From positions 1 to 33,713 of the forward strand of contig JALSHF010000009.1 in NCBI GenBank assembly GCA_026982375.1: a stretch of DNA of 33,713 bases. The letters are read 5' to 3'. Position 1 is the first letter of the stretch. The number at the start of each line of letters is the position of its first letter. Positions 1 through 8,561 of this stretch are shown piece by piece. A program made the position numbers and the translations under genes. The notes beneath the pieces are model-generated. The model did no database searches, was not told where the DNA came from, and was given only the letters and a program-made list of their open reading frames with translations. The stretch comes from Emcibacter sp. Lineage in GTDB: Bacteria > Pseudomonadota > Alphaproteobacteria > Sphingomonadales > Emcibacteraceae.

Positions 1-1700
1 ATTTAAAAGACCTTGGTCAAATGGTCGCGCGGGAAATTGAAAAACATGGCGGCATTGCCAAGGAATTCAATACGATTGCCGTGGATGACGGGATTGCCAT
101 GGGGCATGATGGCATGCTTTATTCCCTGCCCAGCCGCGAAATTATCGCCGATAGCGTAGAATATATGGTCCAGGCCCATTGCGCGGATGCAATGATCTGT
201 ATTTCCAACTGTGACAAAATCACCCCCGGCATGTTAATGGCGGCGCTCCGGTTGAATATCCCGGCAGTTTTTGTCTCCGGCGGGCCCATGGAAGCCGGCA
301 AGACAAGCAGCGTAAATCATAAACTGGACCTTGTGGATGCCATTATCATGGGCGTTGACCCAACGGTAAGTGATGAGATTGTTGAAGAGGTCGAGCGCGA
401 GGCCTGCCCCACTTGCGGATCATGTTCCGGCATGTTTACCGCCAACAGCATGAATTGCCTGACAGAGGTTTTGGGGCTGTCTTTGCCCGGCAATGGCACG
501 TTGCTCGCCACCCACGCCGACAGAAAAGAGCTGTTTCTAAAGGCCGCAAGAACCATCACCAAAAATACCAAAGCCTATTATGAAGATAATGACAATTCTG
601 TTCTGCCAAGGTCCATTGCAAGTTTCAAAGCCTTTGAAAATGCCATAACACTTGATATTGCTATGGGTGGGTCGACCAATACCGTGCTTCACTTACTCGC
701 CGCAGCGCAGGAGGCGGAAGTTGACTTCACCATGAATGATATTGACCGATTATCGAAAACAGTGCCCAATATCTGCAAACTGGCCCCGGCCACTCAGGAA
801 TATCATATGGAAGATGCCCACCGGGCGGGCGGCATCATGAGCATTCTGGGGGAATTGGAAAAAGGCGGCCTTCTCCACCGCGACTGCGGCACTGTCAGTG
901 GCAGCAGCATCGCGGAACTCATTCAGAAATATGATATTACCCGAACGAGCGATGATGACATATTGACCTATTTCAGGGCCGCGCCGGGCGGCGTTAGAAC
1001 CACAGAGGCCTTCTCTCAAAACCGCCGGTATACGACCCTTGACCTTGACCGAAAAGCCGGCTGCATTCGTTCCGTGGAAAACGCCTATAGCCAAGACGGC
1101 GGGCTGGCCGTTCTTCAGGGTAATATCGCCCTTGATGGCTGCATTGTTAAAACCGCCGGCGTGGACGATGATAATTTAACCTTCACCGGCCCCGCCCGCC
1201 TGTACGAAAGTCAGGAGGATGCCGTTAAAGGCATCACAACCGGCCAAGTGCAGGCCGGAGACGTCGTCATCATTCGTTATGAAGGCCCCAAAGGCGGCCC
1301 CGGTATGCAGGAAATGCTCTATCCCACGTCATATTTAAAAGCCATGGGGCTGGGCAGCAAATGCGCGCTGGTCACGGACGGGCGTTTTTCCGGCGGCACA
1401 TCTGGCTTAAGTATTGGTCATGTCTCACCCGAGGCGGCTTCCGGCGGGGCGATTGCACTGGTTGAAAACGGGGACGTGATTGACATTGATATTCCCCGCA
1501 GGGTCATCCGTATCGACATTTCCGATCAGGAACTGGCGACACGCCGAAAACTCATGAATGCCAAGGGAGAAAACGGCTGGAAACCAACGGCTCCCCGCCC
1601 CCGAAAAGTTTCAAAAGCCTTGCAGGCCTACGCCTTGATGGCAACATCCGCTGACAAGGGAGCGATCAGAGATATTTCCAATCTGAGGACCCCAACCTAG
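1..1700 (+). CDS. ilvD: Dihydroxy-acid dehydratase, 5'-truncated by the window edge
   Basis: Catalyses dehydration of 2,3-dihydroxy-3-methylbutanoate or -pentanoate to the 2-oxo acid in valine, isoleucine and leucine synthesis. The reading frame is open from base 3, and the residues before the first internal Met (LKDLGQ) match the family, so the true start lies upstream of the window; about 60 N-terminal residues appear to be missing against a usual length near 615. Visible family marks are the iron-sulfur cysteines in [10 protein letters not shown] and [11 protein letters not shown], the [11 protein letters not shown] stretch and the C-terminal [20 protein letters not shown] block. It ends five bases from the end of a convergent gene. 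This is ordinary housekeeping and the identification is secure. Confidence 0.96.
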   Translation, partial: LKDLGQMVAREIEKHGGIAKEFNTIAVDDGIAMGHDGMLYSLPSREIIADSVEYMVQAHCADAMICISNCDKITPGMLMAALRLNIPAVFVSGGPMEAGKTSSVNHKLDLVDAIIMGVDPTVSDEIVEEVEREACPTCGSCSGMFTANSMNCLTEVLGLSLPGNGTLLATHADRKELFLKAARTITKNTKAYYEDNDNSVLPRSIASFKAFENAITLDIAMGGSTNTVLHLLAAAQEAEVDFTMNDIDRLSKTVPNICKLAPATQEYHMEDAHRAGGIMSILGELEKGGLLHRDCGTVSGSSIAELIQKYDITRTSDDDILTYFRAAPGGVRTTEAFSQNRRYTTLDLDRKAGCIRSVENAYSQDGGLAVLQGNIALDGCIVKTAGVDDDNLTFTGPARLYESQEDAVKGITTGQVQAGDVVIIRYEGPKGGPGMQEMLYPTSYLKAMGLGSKCALVTDGRFSGGTSGLSIGHVSPEAASGGAIALVENGDVIDIDIPRRVIRIDISDQELATRRKLMNAKGENGWKPTAPRPRKVSKALQAYALMATSADKGAIRDISNLRTPT

Positions 1701-1705
1701 AGTAT

Positions 1706-2065
1706 TTACCAATCAGAAACATTTAAGGCGCGGGAAAGATGTTTGGCTATCTGATGATTACTTTGGCCAGACTTCTTTAAGCTATACAGGCCTTTTTCAT
1801 ATTCTTCTTTGGCCTTATCAGGATCATTTTGCCTTTTATACATCGTGCCAAGCTTATAATGGGCATAAGCGACTGTAACCGAGGGCTTGGATGAGTTTAT
1901 GATCTTCCGATATATTTTTTTGGCGTCTTCATATTGCTCAAGGACAACCATTTTATCGGCAATCACAATATGATCAGATTGCCCAAAAGCCAAAGCCTGT
2001 TGAGCCACCCCGAAGAAAAATGATGCCCCTAAAAATGCTATGCTAAAGTTACGCCATACTCTCAT
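1706..2065 (-). CDS. Small exported TPR-like protein of unknown function
   Basis: A 119-residue protein. It begins with a short basic segment and a hydrophobic stretch ending in QQALAFG, which looks like a signal peptide cleaved near residue 26, so it is probably periplasmic. The mature part carries about two helix-turn-helix repeats of TPR character (EQYEDAKKIYRKII, then YAHYKLGTMYKRQNDPDKAKEEYEKG). TPR units usually mediate protein contacts, but nothing indicates the partner. It is monocistronic and convergent with ilvD, with a weak ribosome site upstream of its ATG. I do not recognise a named family. Confidence 0.7.
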   Translation of the reverse strand: MRVWRNFSIAFLGASFFFGVAQQALAFGQSDHIVIADKMVVLEQYEDAKKIYRKIINSSKPSVTVAYAHYKLGTMYKRQNDPDKAKEEYEKGLYSLKKSGQSNHQIAKHLSRALNVSDW

Positions 2066-2248
2066 TTATTCATCTGCCTGTTTAATAGTTACTATTGGTT
2101 ATTTTTACAATTTAAGCTTTTATAGTGCTTAATATTTTATGAGCAATTAAAAAATGGAAGATTTTAATTCAAAAAATGTTAAATTAAGTCTTAAATTCCA
2201 TCAATCATTGAACTTTTGTAATAATTAACATAAGAATCTGAATATAAA

Positions 2249-4513
2249 ATGAATGATAACTCATATCCTGAATCATATGGCAAGTCGCCTTCATTAATGC
2301 GTGCGGCCTATCTGTTGTTAACCCTATTGATTCTTATGTATCCTCCCCATGCCTTTGCCAAGGAAACCATAGAGAATGACCCCCCGAAGAAAAGCCTTAA
2401 GCCCAAAATAGGCCTTGTCTTAAGCGGCGGCGGCGCGCGGGGCGCTGCCCATATCGGGGTGTTAAAAATATTGGAAGAGATGGATATTGCCGTAGATATG
2501 ATCGCAGGCACCAGTATGGGCGCCCTGGTGGGCGGTCTTTATGCCTCTGGTTACACCGCCGCTGAAATTGAGCAAATTGTCCATGACATTGACTGGCAAA
2601 ATATATTTGACGACCGCACTGAGCGCAAGGATATGCAATTCCGCCATAAAAGGTCTGACGATGACCGGCTCATGGATTTCAAACTCGGGTTTAAAGGTGG
2701 AAAAATCGCTTTCCCAAAGGGATTGATTAAAGGTCAGAAACTTCTGCTACAGTTAAAACAACGCACTTATCCGGTTCAGAATATCAAAAATTTTGACGAT
2801 CTGCCCATTCGTTTTCGGGCCGTCGCCACCGACATAGAAACGGGAAAGGCCGCCATATTAAAAAAAGGCGATCTGGGGCTTGCCCTGTTTGCCAGCATGT
2901 CAATACCGGCTCTCTTGCCGCCGGTAGAACTGGATGGCCGCCTGCTGATCGATGGCAGTGTGGCCAACAATGTGCCCATTGATATTGTTCGGAATATGGG
3001 AGCAGATTTTATCATTGTGGTTGATGTGGGCAGTCCTCTTCTGACAAAGAATGACATAACATCTGTCTTAAGCGTAACAGACCAGTTAATCCGCCTTCTG
3101 GGCCATAATAATTCTGTGCGCCAGATAGACGCTCTGAAAAAATCGAAGCTTGGTCATATCATTATCCGTCCGGATTTAGCCGATTTAACAAATGGCGACT
3201 TTATGAAGATAACCGAAGCCATTCCCAAAGGTGCCATCGCCGCCCGCAAATTTAAAACAGAATTGAGCCAATATGCCAATACGAACAATATACAATTGGT
3301 CACGAATAAATTACCCCCTGTCATAGAATTTGTCCGTATCGAAAATGATACTGATCTATCCGATCAAATGATATTACGGCATCTCGAGATTAAAACAGGC
3401 TTGCCTCTATCGCCTGAAGAACTTAATAAAAAAATAGCCAAAGTATATGGTCTGGAAGCATTTGAACGCATTTCCTATGACCTCATTACCGAGGATGGGA
3501 AAACAGGTGTCCTGATTAAAGCAAAGGCAAGCTCCATTGGTAAAAACCACATTCGTTTCGGACTATTATTATCCGATAATATAAAAGGCGACAGCAGCTA
3601 TAGCCTGCTGTCCAGCCTGACAATGACTGAAGTGAATGACCTTGGCGCGGAACTGCGGTTTGATGTGGAAACCGGGGAAAATCTATTGCTCGCCGGAGAA
3701 TATTATCAACCGCTTAACATCGTTTCCAATCTGTTCATTTCAGGGAAGGCTTCCATCGGTGCGAACAATAGTTCAGTCTTTGAAGATGGCATTATCACAG
3801 AGGAATTGCGCATTTCTGCAATCGATTTTAGTGGCTTTGGCGGTTTGTTACTGGGGACATGGGGAGAGGTTAAAGTCGGCATGAGCCGTCAATGGATCAA
3901 AATTCGTGAAAATGATGGAAGCTTTTCTTTCTTTAGCGGGGAAAAATTTATTTCTACGGCCATGATTGCCCAATTAAACGTTGACACATTTGACCGTATC
4001 AGCTTCCCCAAAGATGGGCTCAGGCTGTCCATAACCTATTACGGTGCCCGAAAAATTCTAGGCGGCAATAATGAATTTAATCTTTTTCAGGCGGGCGGAC
4101 GGTATGTCAAAAGTTTCGGTAAAAACACCTTTGATTTTGCCCTTGCAGCAGGGGCAACTTTCAGCCGCGACGGCCAAGTGCCTTCTGCCTTTTCAATGGG
4201 GGGTTTTCAATTTATGTCTGGCCTCGCGAGGAGACAGCTTAGCGGGGCCTTCCTCGGTTACGGGGCAATCCGTTATCACAGGCAATTAACAAAAGAGCAG
4301 CTTAATGTTATAGATTTCCCCATTTATATCGGCGCGTCAGTCGAAACAGGGAATGTTTGGGATAATAAGAATGACGTGAATTTTCAGTCATTAATTTTTG
4401 CCGGCAGTATCTTTCTTGGCATAGATAGTCCCATTGGGCCCATATATTTCGGATTTGGTATGACAGACCGTAATGAGCAATCCCTGCATTTCTCACTAGG
4501 GCAATCTTTTTAA
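2249..4513 (+). CDS. Patatin-like phospholipase with C-terminal BamA-type beta-barrel (PlpD-like)
   Basis: A 754-residue protein that resembles type Vd secretion proteins: a lipid acyl hydrolase attached to its own outer-membrane barrel. A signal sequence ends near PPHAFA (about residue 37). The patatin domain covers about residues 52-350 with the oxyanion loop GGGARG (60-65), the nucleophile elbow GTSMG (Ser89) and the catalytic Asp235 in IDGS. A POTRA-like segment (about 360-430) precedes a beta-strand-rich region that ends in Phe, as expected for Bam-dependent insertion. The start could also be the Met at residue 17, which leaves a more conventional signal peptide; no strong ribosome site decides between them. 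It stands alone between AT-rich gaps. The activity call rests on the intact Ser-Asp dyad; substrate and secretion are inferred. Confidence 0.9.
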   Translation: MNDNSYPESYGKSPSLMRAAYLLLTLLILMYPPHAFAKETIENDPPKKSLKPKIGLVLSGGGARGAAHIGVLKILEEMDIAVDMIAGTSMGALVGGLYASGYTAAEIEQIVHDIDWQNIFDDRTERKDMQFRHKRSDDDRLMDFKLGFKGGKIAFPKGLIKGQKLLLQLKQRTYPVQNIKNFDDLPIRFRAVATDIETGKAAILKKGDLGLALFASMSIPALLPPVELDGRLLIDGSVANNVPIDIVRNMGADFIIVVDVGSPLLTKNDITSVLSVTDQLIRLLGHNNSVRQIDALKKSKLGHIIIRPDLADLTNGDFMKITEAIPKGAIAARKFKTELSQYANTNNIQLVTNKLPPVIEFVRIENDTDLSDQMILRHLEIKTGLPLSPEELNKKIAKVYGLEAFERISYDLITEDGKTGVLIKAKASSIGKNHIRFGLLLSDNIKGDSSYSLLSSLTMTEVNDLGAELRFDVETGENLLLAGEYYQPLNIVSNLFISGKASIGANNSSVFEDGIITEELRISAIDFSGFGGLLLGTWGEVKVGMSRQWIKIRENDGSFSFFSGEKFISTAMIAQLNVDTFDRISFPKDGLRLSITYYGARKILGGNNEFNLFQAGGRYVKSFGKNTFDFALAAGATFSRDGQVPSAFSMGGFQFMSGLARRQLSGAFLGYGAIRYHRQLTKEQLNVIDFPIYIGASVETGNVWDNKNDVNFQSLIFAGSIFLGIDSPIGPIYFGFGMTDRNEQSLHFSLGQSF

Positions 4514-4880
4514 TTCACAGAACTGTAGAATCAGCCTTTAGAGCAATGTCAGACCTGTTTAATCCGCGGTTTTTAAGAATAAGCTCCCTCACCATTTTCC
4601 CTTAACATCTTTAATAAGGCTCGTGTAATAATTGACTTACATCATACTTAAATCCTTGTGAATGCCTTATAGTTTATCAATTAAAATGCATCTCCATATT
4701 AATTTAATACATTAATTATATTCATTAAAACACTGCAGTTACTAAGTTTTTTTTATTTTATAGAAAATTTTTTATTGCTATAACATGCATTTTTTATTAA
4801 CTTAACGAATGGTCGGTTAATTAATTTTACAGATCAAAATCAAGGATATTTAACGAAACAGCCCGCCCAAGGAGAAAGAT
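4514..4880. other. AT-rich intergenic region upstream of the aromatic operon
   Basis: This 367-bp gap holds no convincing gene. It is much richer in A and T than its neighbours and includes long T and A runs around 4741-4800. It should contain the promoter of the operon starting at 4881; a TATAAC hexamer at 4779-4784 is a possible -10 element, but no good -35 was found at normal spacing. The inverted repeat at 4802-4820 lies just downstream. I see no obvious intrinsic terminator for the upstream patatin gene. Confidence 0.5.
4802..4820. promoter_or_regulatory. Candidate operator: TTAAC-N9-GTTAA inverted repeat
   Basis: The arms TTAAC (4802-4806) and GTTAA (4816-4820) are exact reverse complements separated by nine bases. 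The inner part GGTCGGTT resembles half-sites used by some TetR-family regulators of CoA-ester catabolism, which is only a resemblance. The repeat lies 18 bp downstream of a TATAAC hexamer and about 60 bp before the had start codon, a normal place for a repressor site. No regulator gene is present in the window. Confidence 0.3.
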
Positions 4881-5951
4881 ATGTCGCCAATAGAAGCATG
4901 GGGAATGTTTTTTACCAGCAAAGGCAAACCGCTTGAAAAACGCCGCTTTCTCATTGATAATATTTCCGATGAGCATGTGGTGGTAAAAGTTGCCGGATGC
5001 GGTCTTTGCCATACGGATCTGGGATTTATATCCGGCGACGTCGCCACCAAACATGACCTGCCTTTGATTCTTGGCCATGAGATTAGCGGCACAGTGGAAG
5101 TTGCCGGAAAAAATTATCAAAATCTTCTGGGCAAAAAAGTCATCATTCCGGCGGTTCTGCCTTGCGGGGAATGCGCGCTGTGCGCAGCTGGGCGCGACAA
5201 TATCTGCCAGCATCAATTAATGCCGGGCAATGACTTTGACGGCGGTTTTGCCAGCCATATCAAAGTCCCTGCCCGCTTCCTGTGTGAGCTGCCTGATGAC
5301 CTTGGGGATTTCAAACTGCAGGATATGTCTGTCATCGCCGATGCCATCACGACGCCCTATCAATCCATGATCCGCAGCGGTTTAAAGAAGGGTGATCTGG
5401 CTATCGTCATTGGCACTGGCGGCGTTGGATTATATATGGCGCAGCATGCCCATAACAGGGGCGCGACCGTCATTGCCCTGGATATTGACGAGACAAAAAT
5501 AAAAACCGCCAAACAACAGGGCGCTGATTTTGGCCTCTGCACCGCAGGCATGGACAGCCGCGATATTAAAAGCCATATCCGCGCGCTGGTCAAGGAACAT
5601 AAGCTGCCCAAATATCAATGGAAGATATATGAAACAAGCGGATCAGCAGCGGGGCAGAATGTGGCTTTTTCTTTGTTAAATTTTGCCGGAACTCTGGGCG
5701 TCATTGGCTTCACCATGGCCAAGCTGGAATTACGCCTGAGCAATATCATGGCCTTTGACGCTGATATATTTGGCAATTGGGGCTGTAGTCCAAAATATTA
5801 CCCGGCGGTCGTCGATGGAGTTTTGGACGGCAGCATCAACCTGCTGGATAATATAGTTGAATATCCATTATCCCAATTAAACGATGTTATCACACTGGCC
5901 AACGCCCATAAATTGAGCCGCCGCGCCATTATGGTTCCAGATCAGGAATAA
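4881..5951 (+). CDS. had: 6-hydroxycyclohex-1-ene-1-carbonyl-CoA dehydrogenase
   Basis: Zinc-type medium-chain dehydrogenase that oxidises 6-hydroxycyclohex-1-ene-1-carbonyl-CoA to the 6-oxo compound with NAD+, the step between Dch and Oah in anaerobic benzoyl-CoA degradation. The 356 residues show the catalytic zinc region (GCGLCHTD with Cys40, then GHE with His66 and Glu67), the four structural-zinc cysteines 95, 98, 101 and 109, and the nucleotide loop GTGGVG. The ribosome site AAGGAG sits ten bases before the ATG. It is the first gene of the long operon and overlaps dch by one base (TAATG). The assignment over generic alcohol dehydrogenases rests on overall similarity to Thauera-type Had and on its neighbours. 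Confidence 0.9.
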   Translation: MSPIEAWGMFFTSKGKPLEKRRFLIDNISDEHVVVKVAGCGLCHTDLGFISGDVATKHDLPLILGHEISGTVEVAGKNYQNLLGKKVIIPAVLPCGECALCAAGRDNICQHQLMPGNDFDGGFASHIKVPARFLCELPDDLGDFKLQDMSVIADAITTPYQSMIRSGLKKGDLAIVIGTGGVGLYMAQHAHNRGATVIALDIDETKIKTAKQQGADFGLCTAGMDSRDIKSHIRALVKEHKLPKYQWKIYETSGSAAGQNVAFSLLNFAGTLGVIGFTMAKLELRLSNIMAFDADIFGNWGCSPKYYPAVVDGVLDGSINLLDNIVEYPLSQLNDVITLANAHKLSRRAIMVPDQE

Positions 5952-6733
5952 TGAAAATGACCTATCAAACTCTTGAAATAATTGAAAAATATGACCGTCA
6001 GGTTATTGAAATAGCCCTCATTGAGCCGCCGGCGAATATCCTGACCAAAGCCATGATGGCGGAAATCAGAAATTTCCTGAAGGATGACCTGAATAACCCG
6101 AACCGGAAAATTATAATTTTTACCGGGGCCGGAAATCATTTCAGTTTTGGGGCAAGCGTTGAAGAACATACCGCCGAAATGGTGGATGACATGCTGCCCG
6201 GCTTTCATTTGATGATCGGCGATATTCTGTCCCACCCCGTTCCGACCCTGGCGAAAGTATCCGGCCTGTGTCTTGGCGGCGGTTTTGAGCTGGCCATTGC
6301 CTGCGGCATGATATTTGCGGATGAGAAATCAAAATATGCGGTGCCGGAAATCCAGCTTGGGGTCTTCCCGCCGGTTGCGGCGGCCCTGCTTCCTTTTCTC
6401 GGCAATGGCGTCATGGCGGTGCATATGCTGCTGTCGGGTGCCAAAGTTACCGCGCGGGAAATGCAGGACGCCGGCCTCATTAACCACATCACCAAGGGCG
6501 GCGAATTAGATCAGTTTGTTGATGAATATCTCGAGCAGAATATCCTTCCCCATAGCGCCAGCAGTTTGCGATTTGCCAATAGGGCCGTACGGATGAGCAT
6601 AAACACCCACTACCGTCAACATATCTGCGACCTTGAACGGTTATATCTGAATGAATTGATGAACAGCCATGATGCCGCCGAAGGCATTAATGCTTTTCTC
6701 GCGAAAAAGCCGCCCCTGTGGAAAAATATTTAA
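5951..6733 (+). CDS. dch: Cyclohexa-1,5-diene-1-carbonyl-CoA hydratase
   Basis: A crotonase-fold enzyme that adds water to the cyclic dienoyl-CoA made by benzoyl-CoA reductase, giving 6-hydroxycyclohex-1-ene-1-carbonyl-CoA. The 260 residues match the family length. The oxyanion and catalytic segments are intact: HFSFGASVEEH, GLCLGGGFELAIAC (first Glu) and VPEIQLGVFPP (second Glu). Its start codon overlaps the had stop in TAATG, so the two are translationally coupled, and the product of Dch is the substrate of Had. The next gene follows after a 73-bp gap containing a short tandem repeat. Confidence 0.92.
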   Translation: MKMTYQTLEIIEKYDRQVIEIALIEPPANILTKAMMAEIRNFLKDDLNNPNRKIIIFTGAGNHFSFGASVEEHTAEMVDDMLPGFHLMIGDILSHPVPTLAKVSGLCLGGGFELAIACGMIFADEKSKYAVPEIQLGVFPPVAAALLPFLGNGVMAVHMLLSGAKVTAREMQDAGLINHITKGGELDQFVDEYLEQNILPHSASSLRFANRAVRMSINTHYRQHICDLERLYLNELMNSHDAAEGINAFLAKKPPLWKNI

Positions 6734-6743
6734 ACCCCAAAGA

Positions 6744-6776
6744 CCAAATAAGAGCCAAATAAGAGCCAAATAAGAG
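6744..6776. repeat. Three exact 11-bp tandem repeats between dch and the ligase gene
   Basis: The unit CCAAATAAGAG occurs three times head to tail (6744-6754, 6755-6765, 6766-6776) without a mismatch. It lies in the only sizeable gap within the had operon and immediately before the region that should hold the ribosome site of the ligase gene. Exact identity suggests recent slippage. No coding or protein-binding role can be shown. Confidence 0.9.
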
Positions 6777-6806
6777 AAAGAAAAACAGAGATAGAAAGTA
6801 TTGGTC

Positions 6807-8558
6807 ATGAATATTTTAAAATCTGATATTGAGCTCGGAGAATTCACGCCCAATGTCGGGGTTATGTTTCTCAACAACAGGGATATCTATACATCAGCAC
6901 CAGCTTTCGCAGAACGCCGTTCTGGTGACTATAAATATTGGTCATGGTCTGAATTAACCCGGGATATAATTTCTCTTTCCGCCCATTTGCTCCGCAGCGG
7001 CCTTGACCCCGAAGATGACAAGCTGAGCCGGGTTATATTCATTGCGGGCAATACATACCGCAGACTGGTGACTGAAATGGCTGTCATGAGCTGCGGACTG
7101 GTGAGCGTGCCAATTTTCGCCAAATATCCGGCGGGCTTAATGGAAGAGCTGATCAAATTTTCCGAAGGTGCCATGCTGGTCAGTGACGACCCGCAAAAAA
7201 TAGCATCCTTAAAGGCGGACTGCCTGCCTGAAAGATTGCTTCTGTTATCTCCAAAGACAGAAGGCGGCAATAGCGTCATCAAAGAGCTTACCTTCTTTGA
7301 TGACGCCGTTGCCCATGAAACAACCCCGCAAACAGTTGATAATATAGAGAAAATTTTCCAGAATGTCGCCCCGTCCCAATTGGCGATGATCATGTATACA
7401 TCTGGCACCAGCGGCTTTCCCAAGGGTGTCCAGCTTCATCATAATAATATCATGAGCCAGCAAAAGGCATTGGAATTATTATGGCAGCCCGAGCCCAAAA
7501 TGCGGTTTCTATGCTATCTGCCATGGCACCATAGTTTTGGCGGCCTGTTTGAACGGTTTTTTGCGCTTCATTCTGGCGGTTGCCTTGCCATTGATGACAG
7601 CTTTGGCAAGGATATCGACCGATTGCTTGAAAATTTCGCCGAGATCAAACCCCATGTCTATTTCAGTGTTCCTGTGATCTATCAGGCTATTATCGGCAAG
7701 ATTCTCACATCTGAAAAAGCCGAAAAAGATTTCTTCCATGACGATCTGAAATTTATTTTTACCGCTGCGGCCCCCTTGCCGCTCAGCACCTCTGACGTTT
7801 TTCGCAAAAAAAATATCCCTGTCCTCGAGGCATGGGGACTGACTGAAACATCGCCCTGCTGCACATTAACCGATTTCAGCATGGACCGGATTCCGGGTAT
7901 TGTCGGCTTTCCCATTCCGGGCGTTGAGCTTACCCTTGGCGCAGATAACGAGCTTCTTGTGCGCGGCGCAAATGTCATGAGCGGTTATTTCCATAACGAG
8001 ACGGCCACCCAAAAAGCCCTCACCAAAGACGGCTGGTTCCATACCGGCGACATTGGCGACATTACGCCGGACGGGGTTAAAATAATCTCCCGCAAGGAAA
8101 GAATGTTTAAGCTGAGCAACGGCGAGAAATTATTTCCCTCCAATATTGAGGAAAATGTCTGCCGGCGCTGTAAATTTGTTAAATATGCCTATGTTTTTGG
8201 CTCCGGGCAGAAAAATCCCTTCATGCTCATATTCCCGAATTCAGAATTGATGGCGGCCAGCCTGCGCAACCAGATGGATGATCCGGTGTGCAAATTCCCC
8301 GGCGATTGTCAAAGCCTGTCACACTGCTTGTCCAGCTGCGTGGAAGAGATCAATAACTATCAATTAACCGGTTTTGAGCGTATCGGCAAAGCATTGGTCC
8401 TGCAGCGGGAATTAACATTGGAAGAGAATGAATTAACCCCGTCCTTTAAACTTATTCCCCGGCGGATAGAAGAAAAATACAAGCCTTATATCGATGCCAT
8501 GCAAGCGGAAGATTATGACAATCTTCCGCCAGATGCCTTTGTAATTGAATTGGAGTAG
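6807..8558 (+). CDS. AMP-forming acyl- or aryl-CoA ligase
   Basis: Adenylate-forming enzyme that activates a carboxylic acid with ATP and joins it to CoA. The P-loop-like motif YTSGTSGFPKG falls near residue 200, the acyl-adenylate motif EAWGLTETSP near 342-351, GWFHTGD near 410 and the LSNGEKLFPSNIE region near 437. These details look more like fatty-acid-type ligases (FadD/FAA group) than the usual benzoate-CoA ligases, which are shorter. A TTG six bases upstream also opens the frame, but the ATG at 6807 is the better start. An unusual cysteine-bearing stretch (CKFPGDCQSLSHCLSSC) precedes the C-terminal end. Three bases separate it from the next gene. Its operon position suggests activation of an aromatic or alicyclic acid; the substrate cannot be read from sequence. 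Confidence 0.82.
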   Translation: MNILKSDIELGEFTPNVGVMFLNNRDIYTSAPAFAERRSGDYKYWSWSELTRDIISLSAHLLRSGLDPEDDKLSRVIFIAGNTYRRLVTEMAVMSCGLVSVPIFAKYPAGLMEELIKFSEGAMLVSDDPQKIASLKADCLPERLLLLSPKTEGGNSVIKELTFFDDAVAHETTPQTVDNIEKIFQNVAPSQLAMIMYTSGTSGFPKGVQLHHNNIMSQQKALELLWQPEPKMRFLCYLPWHHSFGGLFERFFALHSGGCLAIDDSFGKDIDRLLENFAEIKPHVYFSVPVIYQAIIGKILTSEKAEKDFFHDDLKFIFTAAAPLPLSTSDVFRKKNIPVLEAWGLTETSPCCTLTDFSMDRIPGIVGFPIPGVELTLGADNELLVRGANVMSGYFHNETATQKALTKDGWFHTGDIGDITPDGVKIISRKERMFKLSNGEKLFPSNIEENVCRRCKFVKYAYVFGSGQKNPFMLIFPNSELMAASLRNQMDDPVCKFPGDCQSLSHCLSSCVEEINNYQLTGFERIGKALVLQRELTLEENELTPSFKLIPRRIEEKYKPYIDAMQAEDYDNLPPDAFVIELE

Positions 8559-8561
8559 CCT

